DNA of 64,000 nt. It comes from Nitrospirota bacterium. GTDB taxonomy: Bacteria > Nitrospirota > Thermodesulfovibrionia > SZUA-242. The stretch spans positions 124,001 to 188,000 of the forward strand of contig JACRHH010000015.1 in assembly GCA_016212095.1 (NCBI GenBank). Reading direction: 5' to 3'. This document shows positions 1 through 8,069 of the stretch, in pieces (positions within the stretch are counted from its first letter, which is position 1; every line of letters begins with the position of its first letter). A program made the position numbers and the translations under genes. A model generated the notes under the pieces. It was not told where the DNA came from. It saw only the letters and a program-made list of their open reading frames with translations, and searched no databases.

Positions 1-2
1 GC

Positions 3-47
3 ATTCACGATGTTGAACTGCTCGATTACCGCATTGAGATGCTATAG
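3..47 (+). CDS. Possible C-terminal tail of a gene entering from the left
   Basis: Frame 3 is open from the window edge to a TAG at 45-47 and would give the tail IHDVELLDYRIEML. It lies 30 bases before the PfkB kinase and on the same strand, so it could be the end of an upstream operon partner. It is too short to identify, and an open frame of this length can arise by chance. Confidence 0.3.
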   Translation: MHDVELLDYRIEML

Positions 48-77
48 CATCGGGACATTCAGATATCGGAGGGTAGT

Positions 78-986
78 ATGGGGATGCTGGTTGTTGGTTC
101 GGTTGCGTTCGATTCGGTCGAAACGCCGTTTGGAAAGGTTGATGATGTTCTTGGCGGCTCGGCCACGTATTTCTCGACGTCTGCCAGCTATTTCACGAAT
201 GTTGCTCTTGTCGCGGTGATCGGCGAGGATTTTCCGGAAAAACATATAACTTTTCTAAAAAGCCGCAATATCGACGTTTCAGGCCTTGAGCGCGCATCCG
301 GAAACACATTCCGCTGGAAGGGCCGCTATACCTACGAGCTTAACGAGGCCCACACACTCGAAACCCACCTTAATGTTTTTCAGTCGTTCAAGCCGGTGCT
401 GCCTGAAAGTCATCGCGATTACGAAGTTGTGTTCCTTGCCAACATCGACCCAGACCTTCAGCGCGAAGTGCTTGCACAGGTGAAGAAGCCGAAGCTTGTG
501 GCCTGCGACACGATGAACTTCTGGATTCAGGGCAAGCGCGATTCTCTCGTCGAAACGCTTGAACTCGTTGATATTCTTATCATAAACGACGGCGAGGCGC
601 GCCAGCTTTCGGGCGAGCCGAATCTGGTCAAGGCAGCGGCGAAAATCCGCGCAATGGGGCCGAAAACACTGATAATCAAGCGCGGCGAATACGGCGCGCT
701 TCTGTTTACCAACGACGGCGTCTTTGCCGCTCCTGCGTATCCGCTGGAGAAGGTTTTCGATCCGACCGGCGCCGGCGACACCTTCGCAGGCGGCTTCATG
801 GGCTATCTGGCAAACACGATGAACTTCGACGACGCGAGCATCCGCAAGGCGATAATCTTCGGAAGCGTCATGGCCTCGTTCAATGTGGAGGATTTCTCGC
901 TGAACCGCTTGAAAAGCCTCGACTATTCTGAGATCGAAGACCGTTACCGCGAGTTCCGGCGGCTTACACATTTCGACGATATCTAG
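78..986 (+). CDS. PfkB-family sugar/nucleoside kinase
   Basis: This 302-residue cytoplasmic kinase belongs to the ribokinase/PfkB family, which phosphorylates sugars or nucleosides with ATP. The N-terminal GGSAT motif (residues 26-30) fits the substrate-binding glycines. The C-terminal DPTGAGD motif (228-234) is the family signature and holds the catalytic base, Asp234. The start is set by GGAGGG four bases before the ATG. yqgE follows after six bases, so the two are probably co-transcribed. The substrate cannot be read from sequence; adenosine-kinase-like or ribokinase-like activity is possible. The family call is firm and the substrate open. Confidence 0.93.
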   Translation: MGMLVVGSVAFDSVETPFGKVDDVLGGSATYFSTSASYFTNVALVAVIGEDFPEKHITFLKSRNIDVSGLERASGNTFRWKGRYTYELNEAHTLETHLNVFQSFKPVLPESHRDYEVVFLANIDPDLQREVLAQVKKPKLVACDTMNFWIQGKRDSLVETLELVDILIINDGEARQLSGEPNLVKAAAKIRAMGPKTLIIKRGEYGALLFTNDGVFAAPAYPLEKVFDPTGAGDTFAGGFMGYLANTMNFDDASIRKAIIFGSVMASFNVEDFSLNRLKSLDYSEIEDRYREFRRLTHFDDI

Positions 987-992
987 CTGTTC

Positions 993-1544
993 ATGGATTC
1001 GCTGAAAGGGTCTTTCGTTGTTGCCATGCCTCAAATGGCAGACCCGCGTTTCAAGCAGACCGTGGTGCTGGTTTGCGAGCATAACAAGGACGGCGCGCTT
1101 GGGATAATCGTGAACAAGCCGATGGACGGCATCCGCTTCGACGACATCTGCAGGCAACTGAATATTGCAACGCCGAAAAAAACGCCTCCAGTCTACTACG
1201 GAGGGCCGGTTGCTTCGGAGCGCGGATTCATCATACATAACGGCAACTGCCCGAACGGCGATGAATCGCTGAAGGTTACGGATTCGCTCTGTCTTTCGGC
1301 AAGCCAGTTGCTGCTTGAAAGCATCGGCAACGGGCGCGGGCCGGAAAAATTTCTTTTCGCGCTGGGCTATTCCGGCTGGGGCGCCGGACAACTCGAACGC
1401 GAAATAGCCGATGACGGCTGGCTTATTGTTCCCGCCGACGCGCGCATAATCTTTGAAACATCAGATGCCCGCAAATGGAAGGCATCCGCCGGATTGTTCG
1501 GCATAGACATTGCACTGATCGGCGGGAAGTCGGGAAACGCGTAG
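993..1544 (+). CDS. yqgE: YqgE/AlgH family protein (UPF0301)
   Basis: This 183-residue protein has the features of the YqgE/AlgH family. It opens with a stretch ending in the MADPRF-type motif, followed by VLVCEHNKDGALGIIVNKP (residues 26-44), and it has a central YYGGPV segment and a C-terminal GYSGWGAGQLE segment. The length is usual for the family. AlgH was named for an effect on alginate expression in Pseudomonas, but its biochemical role is not settled. It follows the PfkB gene by six bases without a clear ribosome site, which suggests translational coupling. The gene meets proB head-on, and no obvious terminator lies in the 72-base gap. Confidence 0.93.
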   Translation: MDSLKGSFVVAMPQMADPRFKQTVVLVCEHNKDGALGIIVNKPMDGIRFDDICRQLNIATPKKTPPVYYGGPVASERGFIIHNGNCPNGDESLKVTDSLCLSASQLLLESIGNGRGPEKFLFALGYSGWGAGQLEREIADDGWLIVPADARIIFETSDARKWKASAGLFGIDIALIGGKSGNA

Positions 1545-1616
1545 GGGTTGGGATGGGTTGTTAACAGTTTGATCTGGAAATGGAATTAGCACATAGCGTT
1601 TATCAGTCGCCCGCCG

Positions 1617-2711
1617 CTACCCCTCCACCAACACCAGATTATCGCGGTGGATCACCTCGTCGGAATACTTGTAGCCCAGCCTCGCCTCGATCTCGGAGGT
1701 TTTCCGCCCCATTATGCCGGAGATGTCCTGCGCCGAGTAGTTCACCAGCCCCTTTGCTATGAGCCGCCCGCGCGGATCGCGGCATTCGACCGCGTCGCCC
1801 TCGCCGAAATCGCCGTCAACGGCGGCGATGCCTGAGGGGAGCAGGCTCTTTTTCAATATCGCCCTGGCTGCGCCATCGTCAAGGTGAAGCACGCCCTTGC
1901 ACCGAACGCCGTAGGCTATCCAGCCCTTGCGCGATGAAAGCCGGGAATCCGGCGGCGGCTCGAATACTGTTCCGCGTGAGAAACCTATGGCAACTTCCTT
2001 CAAAACACCTTTTCTTCTGCCGTTTACAATCGACACCGAAATGCCGTGCGATGTCGCCATGCGCGCGGCCTTGAGCTTCGAATACATGCCGCCGGTGCCC
2101 ACGCCGCTTGTCGATCCGCCCGCAAGCGCGAAAAGTTCGTTGTCGATCTTTCTGACAACCGGAATGAGATTTGCCCCCGGTTCAGTAGGCGGACGGTCGT
2201 AAAGGCCGTCAACGTCTGAAAGAATTATCATTTTGTCAACGCCAAGCATTCCGGCCACCAGCGCGGCAAGATGATCGTTGTCGCCGAATTTAATCTCGGC
2301 AACGGAGATCGGATCGTTTTCGTTTACAACCGGAATGAAGCAGTGTTCAAGCAGGGTGTTCAGGGTGTTGCGGGCGTTCAGGTAGCGGGAGCGGTCTTTA
2401 AAATCGTCGCGGGTCAGCAGAAGCTGCGCGGCTTTCAGGCCGTGCTTTTCGAAGTATTTCTCGTAGGCCCACATCAGCGCCGACTGTCCGGCGGCTGCCG
2501 CCGCCTGCTTTATGCGGATGTCGCGGGGATATTTTTCGAGCCCCATCTTTTTCATGCCCGCCGCAACCGCGCCGGATGAAACCAGCAGCACATCGTCGCC
2601 GCCAACTTTAATTTCCGCTATGTCGCGGGCAAGCGCCGCAATGCGCGCTGCATCGAGTCCGCCTTCGGCTCTGGTCAGGATATTGCTTCCTATCTTGACC
2701 AGAAACCTCAT
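1617..2711 (-). CDS. proB: Glutamate 5-kinase with PUA domain
   Basis: Glutamate 5-kinase carries out the ATP-dependent first step of proline synthesis, making gamma-glutamyl phosphate. The 364-residue protein has an amino-acid-kinase domain (about 1-250, opening with the KIGSNIL phosphate-binding segment at residues 6-12) and a C-terminal PUA domain (about 272-350). This is the full two-domain form. The ATG overlaps the end of obgE by four bases (ATGA), so the two genes are translationally coupled. No proA follows in this window; on its downstream side proB converges with yqgE. The obg-proB pairing is common in Gram-negative bacteria. Confidence 0.97.
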   Translation of the reverse strand: MRFLVKIGSNILTRAEGGLDAARIAALARDIAEIKVGGDDVLLVSSGAVAAGMKKMGLEKYPRDIRIKQAAAAAGQSALMWAYEKYFEKHGLKAAQLLLTRDDFKDRSRYLNARNTLNTLLEHCFIPVVNENDPISVAEIKFGDNDHLAALVAGMLGVDKMIILSDVDGLYDRPPTEPGANLIPVVRKIDNELFALAGGSTSGVGTGGMYSKLKAARMATSHGISVSIVNGRRKGVLKEVAIGFSRGTVFEPPPDSRLSSRKGWIAYGVRCKGVLHLDDGAARAILKKSLLPSGIAAVDGDFGEGDAVECRDPRGRLIAKGLVNYSAQDISGIMGRKTSEIEARLGYKYSDEVIHRDNLVLVEG

Positions 2712-3709
2712 CCCTTGTGAACCTCGCGCTCCAATGCCTTCACCAGCGTTCGCACGCCATCGCCTGTCACGGCTGAGACGGGATAGAAGACATAACCCTC
2801 GTTCGCGCAGTATTCGTGCAGGCGTCCCAAGCGTTCGCCCTCAAGGCATGCATCCGTCTTGGTTCCGGCAACTATCATCGTTCTGCCCGCAAGCTCCGGC
2901 GAATACGCCTCAAGCTCGGCCATCACGGTTTTGAAATCCTCAACCGGATCGCTCTCGTTCATATCCGAAACATCAACCAGATGGGCAAGCACAGTTGTGC
3001 GCTCAATGTGGCGCAGGAACTGAATGCCAAGCCCCGCGCCGTCCGACGCGCCAGCGATAAGGCCGGGGATGTCGGCGACAACGAAGCTTCGCCCGTCTTC
3101 GGGCTTGACAACGCCAAGATTAGGAACAAGCGTGGTGAACGGATAATCGGCTATCTTGGGCCGCGCCGCCGATATTACCGAGATCATGGTGGATTTGCCC
3201 GCGTTCGGAAGGCCGACAAGCCCCACATCGGCAAGCAGTTTCAGCTCAAGCGTAAGCCGCATCTCAACGCCCGGCTCACCCGGCTGGGCAAATCGCGGAG
3301 CCTGATGAGTGGAGCTTTTGAAATGCGCGTTGCCCTTGCCGCCACGTCCGCCTTGGGCTACAACCGCAGTCTGGCCGTCCTGCGTCATGTCGGCAACAAC
3401 CTCATCGGTTTCCGCGTTGATTATCAGCGTGCCAACCGGCACAGGAATGACCAGAGTTTCGGCGTCCCGCCCCTTTTTGTCGGAGCCGAGGCCCATCTTG
3501 CCGTTTTCTGCCTCGTGATGGTCGAGGTATTTGAAGTCAAGAAGCGTGCTCATGTCGGTTGTGGCGCGAAAAACAACATCGCCGCCGCGTCCGCCGTCGC
3601 CGCCACTTGGGCCGCCCATCGGAACGTACTTCTCGCGGCGAAACGCAATGCAGCCCTTGCCGCCTTTTCCCGATCGAATGCGTATGTTTACAAGATCGAC
3701 GAATTTCAT
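2708..3709 (-). CDS. obgE: Obg/CgtA GTPase
   Basis: Obg is an essential ribosome-associated GTPase acting in late 50S assembly and the stringent response. The 333-residue protein has the glycine-rich Obg fold (1-158) and a G domain with G1 GLPNAGKS (166-173), switch I around YPFTTLVP, G3 DIPG (213-216) and G4 TKTD (283-286). G4 is TKxD rather than the usual NKxD, a tolerated variant. The protein ends soon after the G domain, so there is no long C-terminal Obg domain. It is downstream of rpmA, separated from it by a terminator hairpin, and overlaps proB by four bases. Confidence 0.97.
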   Translation of the reverse strand: MKFVDLVNIRIRSGKGGKGCIAFRREKYVPMGGPSGGDGGRGGDVVFRATTDMSTLLDFKYLDHHEAENGKMGLGSDKKGRDAETLVIPVPVGTLIINAETDEVVADMTQDGQTAVVAQGGRGGKGNAHFKSSTHQAPRFAQPGEPGVEMRLTLELKLLADVGLVGLPNAGKSTMISVISAARPKIADYPFTTLVPNLGVVKPEDGRSFVVADIPGLIAGASDGAGLGIQFLRHIERTTVLAHLVDVSDMNESDPVEDFKTVMAELEAYSPELAGRTMIVAGTKTDACLEGERLGRLHEYCANEGYVFYPVSAVTGDGVRTLVKALEREVHKG

Positions 3710-3734
3710 TTCTTAACCGGCAAGTTCGAACACG

Positions 3735-3761
3735 AAAAAAGGCGGGCATTACCCGCCTTTC
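3735..3761 (-). terminator. Rho-independent terminator after rpmA
   Basis: A perfect hairpin (AAAGGCGGG, 5-base loop, CCCGCCTTT) lies 20 bases past the rpmA stop and is followed on the minus strand by a run of six T. Because obgE is the next gene on the same strand, this hairpin separates or attenuates rpmA from obgE-proB. Confidence 0.85.
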
Positions 3762-3781
3762 GCTTTAGTGAGATCAATTTG

Positions 3782-4048
3782 CTACTGCGCTGCCTGAGCG
3801 GGATAAACACTTACCTTCAAGCGCTTCTTGTCCTTGTGCTCAAACTTGACCTCGCCGCTGATGAGTGCAAACAGCGTGTCGTCCTTGCCGCGGCCCACGT
3901 TGTTGCCGGGATGCCACTTCGTGCCATGCTGGCGCACGATGATGTTGCCCGCAAGCACCGCCTCGCCGCCGAACTTCTTCACGCCAAGCCTCTGGCCCGC
4001 GCTGTCTCTTCCGTTACGTGAACTGCCTACGCCTTTTTTATGTGCCAT
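3782..4048 (-). CDS. rpmA: 50S ribosomal protein L27
   Basis: The 88-residue protein opens with [16 protein letters not shown] and contains the [14 protein letters not shown] and [15 protein letters not shown] segments diagnostic of bacterial L27, whose N-terminus reaches the peptidyl-transferase centre. The start has a GGAGG-like ribosome site ending eight bases upstream (visible as cctcc at 4059-4063). In most bacteria rplU (L21) lies immediately upstream. Here that place is taken by a palindromic intergenic region and a ferritin gene, so the usual rplU-rpmA pair is broken in this window. Confidence 0.97.
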   Translation of the reverse strand: MAHKKGVGSSRNGRDSAGQRLGVKKFGGEAVLAGNIIVRQHGTKWHPGNNVGRGKDDTLFALISGEVKFEHKDKKRLKVSVYPAQAAQ

Positions 4049-4085
4049 TTCGCTAAACCTCCGAAAAATTAGAACTGTTTTTTAA

Positions 4086-4131
4086 CATATGCGCACTTGT
4101 GCTGTCAAACGCAATTGCGAATGCGCATATG
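4086..4131. promoter_or_regulatory. 46-bp inverted repeat upstream of rpmA
   Basis: The perfect 10-bp arms CATATGCGCA and TGCGCATATG enclose 26 bases that include a GCAATTGC palindrome (4111-4118). The element lies 38-83 bases upstream of the rpmA start and downstream of the ferritin stop. It could be an operator for rpmA, a bidirectional hairpin, or both. No regulator can be assigned. Confidence 0.5.
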
Positions 4132-4138
4132 AATCGTT

Positions 4139-4201
4139 CTATCCGCCCTGCTGCGCGGGCGGGACAATTCTGCTATCCGCCCTGCTGCGCGGGCGGGACA
4201 A
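4139..4201. repeat. Two 29-bp direct repeats at the ferritin stop codon
   Basis: An identical 29-base unit occurs at 4139-4167 and 4173-4201 (period 34). Each copy contains CCGCCC and GGGCGG arms that can fold into a hairpin. The second copy encodes the last residues and TAG stop of the ferritin gene on the minus strand, and the first lies just beyond the stop. Together they may terminate ferritin transcription. Confidence 0.8.
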
Positions 4202-4688
4202 ATACCCTCGTCGCCAGTTCGGCGTCGATCATCAGGATGCCTCGTCCGTCGTCGCCTATGAGGCGGGCCTTCTTCAGAATGGCGCTTACCGACGATTCCT
4301 CCTCCATCTGCTCGGTTACGAACCACTGGAGGAAAATGTCTGTTGCGTGATTGCCCTCCCCGCGCGCCTGATCCACCAGCTTGTTGATGCACGAGGTAAC
4401 AAACTTCTCATGTACCAGCGACTTTTCGAAAACCTGAACGATCGACTCGAAACCGGACGGCGGCCCGTCGATTGCAGCAGCAATGGCATGGCCGCCGGTT
4501 CCGTTTATGAAATCGAAGAATTTCATCGCGTGAACCAGTTCCTCCTGCGTCTGAACGCGAAACCAGTTGGCAAATCCGGGAAGCTCCTGCACTGCAAACC
4601 ACGACGACATCGAAAGATACAGATAGGCCGAATAGAATTCACGATTCATCTGCTCGTTAAGGCTTTTTTCGAGTTCGCTGCTCAACAT
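4173..4688 (-). CDS. ftnA: Ferritin (FtnA-like, non-heme)
   Basis: This 171-residue ferritin oxidises Fe(II) and stores iron in a 24-mer shell. The ferroxidase pattern is visible: E17 in NREFYSAYLY, the EELVHA segment (about E49-H53), a mid-chain FEKSLVHE helix and the QWFVTEQMEEE segment near residue 127. The start at 4688 is chosen over an upstream in-frame ATG because GAAGGAGG lies about seven bases before it and similarity begins there. The C-terminus PPAQQGG is encoded by a duplicated hairpin element, so the tail may be a recent extension. A small unknown gene lies 22 bases upstream and is probably co-transcribed. Confidence 0.95.
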   Translation of the reverse strand: MLSSELEKSLNEQMNREFYSAYLYLSMSSWFAVQELPGFANWFRVQTQEELVHAMKFFDFINGTGGHAIAAAIDGPPSGFESIVQVFEKSLVHEKFVTSCINKLVDQARGEGNHATDIFLQWFVTEQMEEESSVSAILKKARLIGDDGRGILMIDAELATRVFVPPAQQGG

Positions 4689-4710
4689 GGCGCTGCCTCC
4701 TTCGATTCGC

Positions 4711-5043
4711 TCAAAATTCCGGAAACATTCTGATTTCGAGAACTCCTCCGGCTGCCGCCTCGCAACGCGCCTGAAGGATGCCGCCCTCGATATAAGCCAG
4801 ATTATACTGCCGGAACCCTTTTCTGACAAAACTCTGCGCGTCCGCCGGACAGCCGCGCTCGCAACCGGCAATGCCCTTCACCATCCGCGGCAGCAGTTCG
4901 TCCAGATAAAGCCCGTCAGACGGAACATTATCCTCGGCAAGAAACTCGCCTATCCTGTCCACGACAGCCCCGGTGTCCATCCTGTGCGGATTTTCCACCT
5001 TGATGGGAAGCGATCTTCCTCCGAACGTAATGTCAATATCCAT
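4711..5043 (-). CDS. Small hypothetical protein, ferritin-linked
   Basis: This 110-residue soluble protein is not recognised. It starts MDIDITFGGRSLPIKVE and has a central GIAGCERGCPADAQSFVR segment with a CxxxC pair and conserved-looking glycines, then a C-terminal beta-rich stretch. There is no signal peptide or membrane segment. The start at 5043 is supported by GGGAGG ten bases upstream; a longer upstream extension would run through the promoter-like sequence. It precedes the ferritin gene by 22 bases on the same strand, so a role in iron or oxidative stress is possible but is inference from position only. Confidence 0.7.
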   Translation of the reverse strand: MDIDITFGGRSLPIKVENPHRMDTGAVVDRIGEFLAEDNVPSDGLYLDELLPRMVKGIAGCERGCPADAQSFVRKGFRQYNLAYIEGGILQARCEAAAGGVLEIRMFPEF

Positions 5044-5092
5044 GCAATGAAACCTCCCGAAAATGCGATCTGAAAATGCCAAATGTTCGGTT

Positions 5093-5118
5093 ATTATAAA
5101 CAATTCCGGCAATATCAA
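5093..5118 (-). promoter_or_regulatory. Likely sigma-70 promoter of the ferritin pair
   Basis: The minus strand carries a perfect TATAAT at 5098-5093. A TTGATA-like -35 lies 14 bases upstream, or TATTGA at 16. The gene start follows 50 bases downstream. The -10 is strong; the choice of -35 is uncertain. Confidence 0.5.
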
Positions 5119-5150
5119 TAAAAAAGCCCCCCAGGAGGGATGGGGGGCTT
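5118..5150 (-). terminator. Rho-independent terminator after the NrfD-like gene
   Basis: The arms AAGCCCCCC (5124-5132) and GGGGGGCTT (5142-5150) fold on the minus strand and are followed by six T. The hairpin lies 46 bases past the stop of the NrfD-like membrane subunit, closing that operon. Confidence 0.9.
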
Positions 5151-5195
5151 GAGCTTGTTTCTTCCCGGACGTGGGGGAACGTCCTTCGAGCGTGT

Positions 5196-6449
5196 CTATT
5201 TATATCTCAGCGTAGGCAATGCCTTGTTGATCCAGTAGAAGAGCACGAACGGCATGACCGCTATCGTGAGCGCGCCAAACAGGCCTTCCTTGTATGTGTC
5301 GATGCTGTGCGGAATGATCGGCAGATGGTAGTGCATATATCCGGCGAATGTGAGCGAGAACGCCTGACCGCCGATCACCACGTTGTAGCGCATCATGAAG
5401 ACGCCCAGAAGCACCAGCATGGTTGCGACGGCTGTCCGCCGCACGGTCAGCCCCGGAATCACAAGCATCAGGAACGGCACAAGGTTGCCGAGCGTGTATT
5501 GCAGGATGAAAATGTTCACGAAATCCTTGCCGTAAATAACCGACCGGAGAATGTCCCACGATTTCAGCGATGTGTAGCCACGGAACACGAGATCGAGCAG
5601 TTCGAGCGTGATGGCCGCAATCATGAAGCCGACCAGATATTTCGAGGTCTTGCGGATGACGTCAATCTCCGCTCCTCCAATTTCCTCGGCGCTCATTCCC
5701 CAGGCTCTGCGTGCCGACTTGGCGCGGTATTTCTGCCATTCCATGATGATGATGTAGGTCAGAATGCAGAGCGCGATTCCAGACACGATGGCCGACATGA
5801 TGAATATGACCGGCATGAGCGGCGTCATCCAGAGAGCGTTCGCCTTCACCGAGCCGAATATGAATCCGGCGTAGCCGTGCAGGAAGCAGGCAACCGGAAT
5901 GCCGATGCCCGCCAGAATCGTCACGGCCTTGTGGTCGCGGTGAAGCGCCTGCTCGCTTATGTCGTGAACTCCGAGCGAGAAAACCCGGTAGATGGCCCGA
6001 AGCAGACTGTTTCCGAAGCCTTCCTTGCCTTCGAGCGCCTTCATCTGCTTTACCGCGAACTCACGGTAAACAAACCATATTTCGCACGCCACAATGATGT
6101 AGTAGGTGAAAAACACGATACCGAATGCCGAGATGGCCGACGTGAAATGCGGCGTGAAGAACACCTGAATACCGCGCTGAGGCTGCTGAAGATGAAACAT
6201 CAGCGGCATGGGAGCGGCAAACAGAAGCGCGAACGAGAAGATCAGCGAGAACTTGGCTATGTCCTTCAGGTCTTCCTGCTTGAACACATGATAAAGCGAC
6301 GAAAGCACGAACGCTCCGGCCACGAGGCCGGTCATGAGCGGATACATCACGATCTGGATGCTCCAGTAGATGAACTCGTTGGGGTAAACGAAAAGTTCCT
6401 TTATTGTCCATTCGGCGCCGTGTATGGCGCTTGCGGCTGATTCAACCAT
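5196..6449 (-). CDS. NrfD/PsrC-family quinone-interacting membrane subunit
   Basis: This 417-residue integral membrane protein has about ten hydrophobic helices, the length and pattern of the NrfD/PsrC/HybB group. These proteins exchange electrons and protons with the quinone pool and pass electrons to a ferredoxin subunit. The gene is last in a three-gene minus-strand operon after a tetraheme cytochrome and a four-cluster ferredoxin, separated from the ferredoxin by six bases, and is closed by a terminator. The set matches the layout of the Geobacter Cbc4 (CbcS-CbcT-CbcU) menaquinol oxidoreductase; equivalence is inferred from order and domain type, and direction of electron flow is unknown. 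Confidence 0.9.
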   Translation of the reverse strand: MVESAASAIHGAEWTIKELFVYPNEFIYWSIQIVMYPLMTGLVAGAFVLSSLYHVFKQEDLKDIAKFSLIFSFALLFAAPMPLMFHLQQPQRGIQVFFTPHFTSAISAFGIVFFTYYIIVACEIWFVYREFAVKQMKALEGKEGFGNSLLRAIYRVFSLGVHDISEQALHRDHKAVTILAGIGIPVACFLHGYAGFIFGSVKANALWMTPLMPVIFIMSAIVSGIALCILTYIIIMEWQKYRAKSARRAWGMSAEEIGGAEIDVIRKTSKYLVGFMIAAITLELLDLVFRGYTSLKSWDILRSVIYGKDFVNIFILQYTLGNLVPFLMLVIPGLTVRRTAVATMLVLLGVFMMRYNVVIGGQAFSLTFAGYMHYHLPIIPHSIDTYKEGLFGALTIAVMPFVLFYWINKALPTLRYK

Positions 6450-6455
6450 TTACGA

Positions 6456-7232
6456 TCACCTCACATTCTTGTCAAGGCCGAGATAAAAGACCTGCGGCTT
6501 TGTTCCGTACTCATCCTTCAGCACGCCAACCCGTTCGTTCAAAACTATCTTTGTGACCGGATCGTTCGGATCCTTCAGATTGCCGATCATCCTGGCGCCG
6601 GTTGGGCAGGCATCTACGCACGCCGTCTTCATGCCCTGACTGATGCGGTGATAGCAGAAGTTGCATTTTTCGGCAACCTTGAACTGCGGGTGAAAGAAAC
6701 GCACGCCGTAGGGGCAGGCCATGATGCAGTAGCCGCAGCCGATGCACCATGTGCGGTCAACCAGAACCACGCCGTCCGGAGCCTGATATGTGGCGCCGAC
6801 GGGGCAGACCTGAACGCATGGAGGGTTCTCGCACTGGTTGCAGAGCTTCGGCACAAAGAATGCCTTGGTGATTTCGGAATCCGGTATGACTTGACCGTGT
6901 ATTTTGGGCGTTGTGAAGCCGTCGCGCGCGGCGTTTGGAGTGTCGGCATGAACCTCGCCGTCTTTTGTAACCACATAGCGTTCCACCCAGGTTCTCGAAA
7001 CCGGGGCGTCGTACATCACCTCGTTTTCGTTCTTGCAGGCCTTCACGCAGAAGCCGCAGCCGATGCATTTGTGGGTATCAACCACAAAGCCCCAGCGCAC
7101 GCCGGTTTTGGCTATGGCGGCCTTCGCCTCGCCAGGCTCCAGTATCTTCAATGCGCCAACCGGAATAGCCGCGACAGCGGCAAGTTTCAATGCGTTTGCG
7201 AAAAATTCGCGTCTTGAACAGTTATCGCTCAT
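6456..7232 (-). CDS. Four-cluster ferredoxin subunit with Tat signal (NrfC/DmsB/CbcT type)
   Basis: This 258-residue iron-sulfur protein carries a twin-arginine leader (SRREFF, residues 6-11, then a hydrophobic stretch to about 30), so the folded protein is exported. Cysteine sets typical of the DmsB/NrfC family are present: CIGCGFCVKAC (56-66), a CxxCxxxxCxxxC set, CIGCGYCIMACP, and CNFC...CVDACP, enough for four [4Fe-4S] clusters. It should shuttle electrons between the periplasmic tetraheme cytochrome encoded just upstream (four-base overlap) and the NrfD membrane subunit encoded downstream. Confidence 0.93.
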   Translation of the reverse strand: MSDNCSRREFFANALKLAAVAAIPVGALKILEPGEAKAAIAKTGVRWGFVVDTHKCIGCGFCVKACKNENEVMYDAPVSRTWVERYVVTKDGEVHADTPNAARDGFTTPKIHGQVIPDSEITKAFFVPKLCNQCENPPCVQVCPVGATYQAPDGVVLVDRTWCIGCGYCIMACPYGVRFFHPQFKVAEKCNFCYHRISQGMKTACVDACPTGARMIGNLKDPNDPVTKIVLNERVGVLKDEYGTKPQVFYLGLDKNVR

Positions 7233-7702
7233 TTCAGGCCCTCCAGACTCGGCTTATGAGGGTTGTGACAGGCACTGCACTCCATGCCGGCATTGTGAGA
7301 ATCGGGGTCGATCCCCTTGAGTTCGCCGCGCCTGCTCGACGGGTAGTTGAGCTTCGCATGGCAGCGGATGCAGAGATCGCGGCTTTTATCAATCGCAAGC
7401 TTCTGAGGATTTTCCGGGTGATCCATAGCCGGGCCGTGGCAGTTTTCGCACTGTATTATAGAGTGCTTCGACGCCATGTTCATCTCATACTTGTCCGCAT
7501 GACAGTCCTTGCAATAGTCCTTCGTCCGGTACTTGACCTTGATTTTCTTCCAGTCCTCTTCGCTTGCCTTACGGTAATAGCCATACATGAAACCGCGTTC
7601 GTGAGTCCCGAAGTCGGACGGAACGTAAAAGTACCTGGCGGTAAGGATCAGGGCCACAACGCCCAGAACCACCCATGCGGGCCGCCAAACATGGTTGCTC
7701 AT
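7229..7702 (-). CDS. Membrane-anchored tetraheme cytochrome c
   Basis: This 157-residue protein has one N-terminal membrane helix (about residues 8-25), an uncleaved anchor or signal. Four CxxCH heme c sites follow at 64-68, 85-89, 111-115 and 142-146. Further histidines (SKH, GPAMDH, DSH, NPH) can act as distal ligands. It is first in a three-gene operon with a ferredoxin and an NrfD subunit, the layout of the CbcSTU menaquinol oxidoreductase. The cytochrome should be the periplasmic electron exchange partner. AGGAGG lies about ten bases upstream of the ATG. The exact redox partner is unknown. Confidence 0.92.
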   Translation of the reverse strand: MSNHVWRPAWVVLGVVALILTARYFYVPSDFGTHERGFMYGYYRKASEEDWKKIKVKYRTKDYCKDCHADKYEMNMASKHSIIQCENCHGPAMDHPENPQKLAIDKSRDLCIRCHAKLNYPSSRRGELKGIDPDSHNAGMECSACHNPHKPSLEGLK

Positions 7703-8065
7703 CAGGAACCTCCTCGTTTCTGGAATGACATTGTTTTCTGCTTCATGATACTGAGCGGATACCTCCCGGTGAAGTTATTTCAAGTTTCGTGCTGCCGGGG
7801 TGCGTAAAAGAGAGTTCCGCGCCTCGCACGCAACAGGCAATTGCGGACGCGGAACACATCATTGAGTACTGCGGCCCTTTGCGGGCATCTGCTATTTCTA
7901 TCTTGCTCCCCGGTACTGCTATCTTTGTCTGTGGATGATAAAAAATCGGCAAAAGGCTGTCAACGTGAATTTATGGTTATGATGTTTTCTTAAATTGTAG
8001 AGGCGAACCATTTATTCGCCATCTTCACAATGTTGATAACCCAAAGGCGAACACAAGGTTCGCGC
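7703..8065. other. Intergenic region between the cytochrome operon and recR
   Basis: No convincing gene is seen in these 363 bases. The right end holds an imperfect palindromic repeat (7997-8069), and the left end should hold the promoter of the minus-strand cytochrome operon. A 69-codon open frame at 7743-7952 has no recognisable features and no ribosome site. Confidence 0.6.
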
Positions 8066-8069
8066 CTAC
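7997..8069. repeat. Imperfect palindromic repeat ending recR
   Basis: The outer arms GTAGAGGCGAACC (7997-8009) and GGTTCGCGCCTAC (8057-8069) pair with two mismatches. Inner TTCGCC / GGCGAA arms extend the fold. The right arm contains the recR stop codon TAG (8066-8068 on the minus strand). The same GTAGGGGCG-type arm recurs in a palindrome at 48915-48950, so this looks like a dispersed palindromic repeat family. Confidence 0.7.

Noticed and set aside
279-1391. Minus-strand 370-codon open frame opposite PfkB/yqgE
   Set aside because: Antisense to two well-supported genes; no family features.
4139-4201. CRISPR-like repeats
   Set aside because: Only two copies with a five-base gap; a tandem duplication, not an array.
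7743-7952. 69-codon frame in the gap before recR
   Set aside because: No recognisable features, no ribosome site, and it overlaps the expected promoter region.
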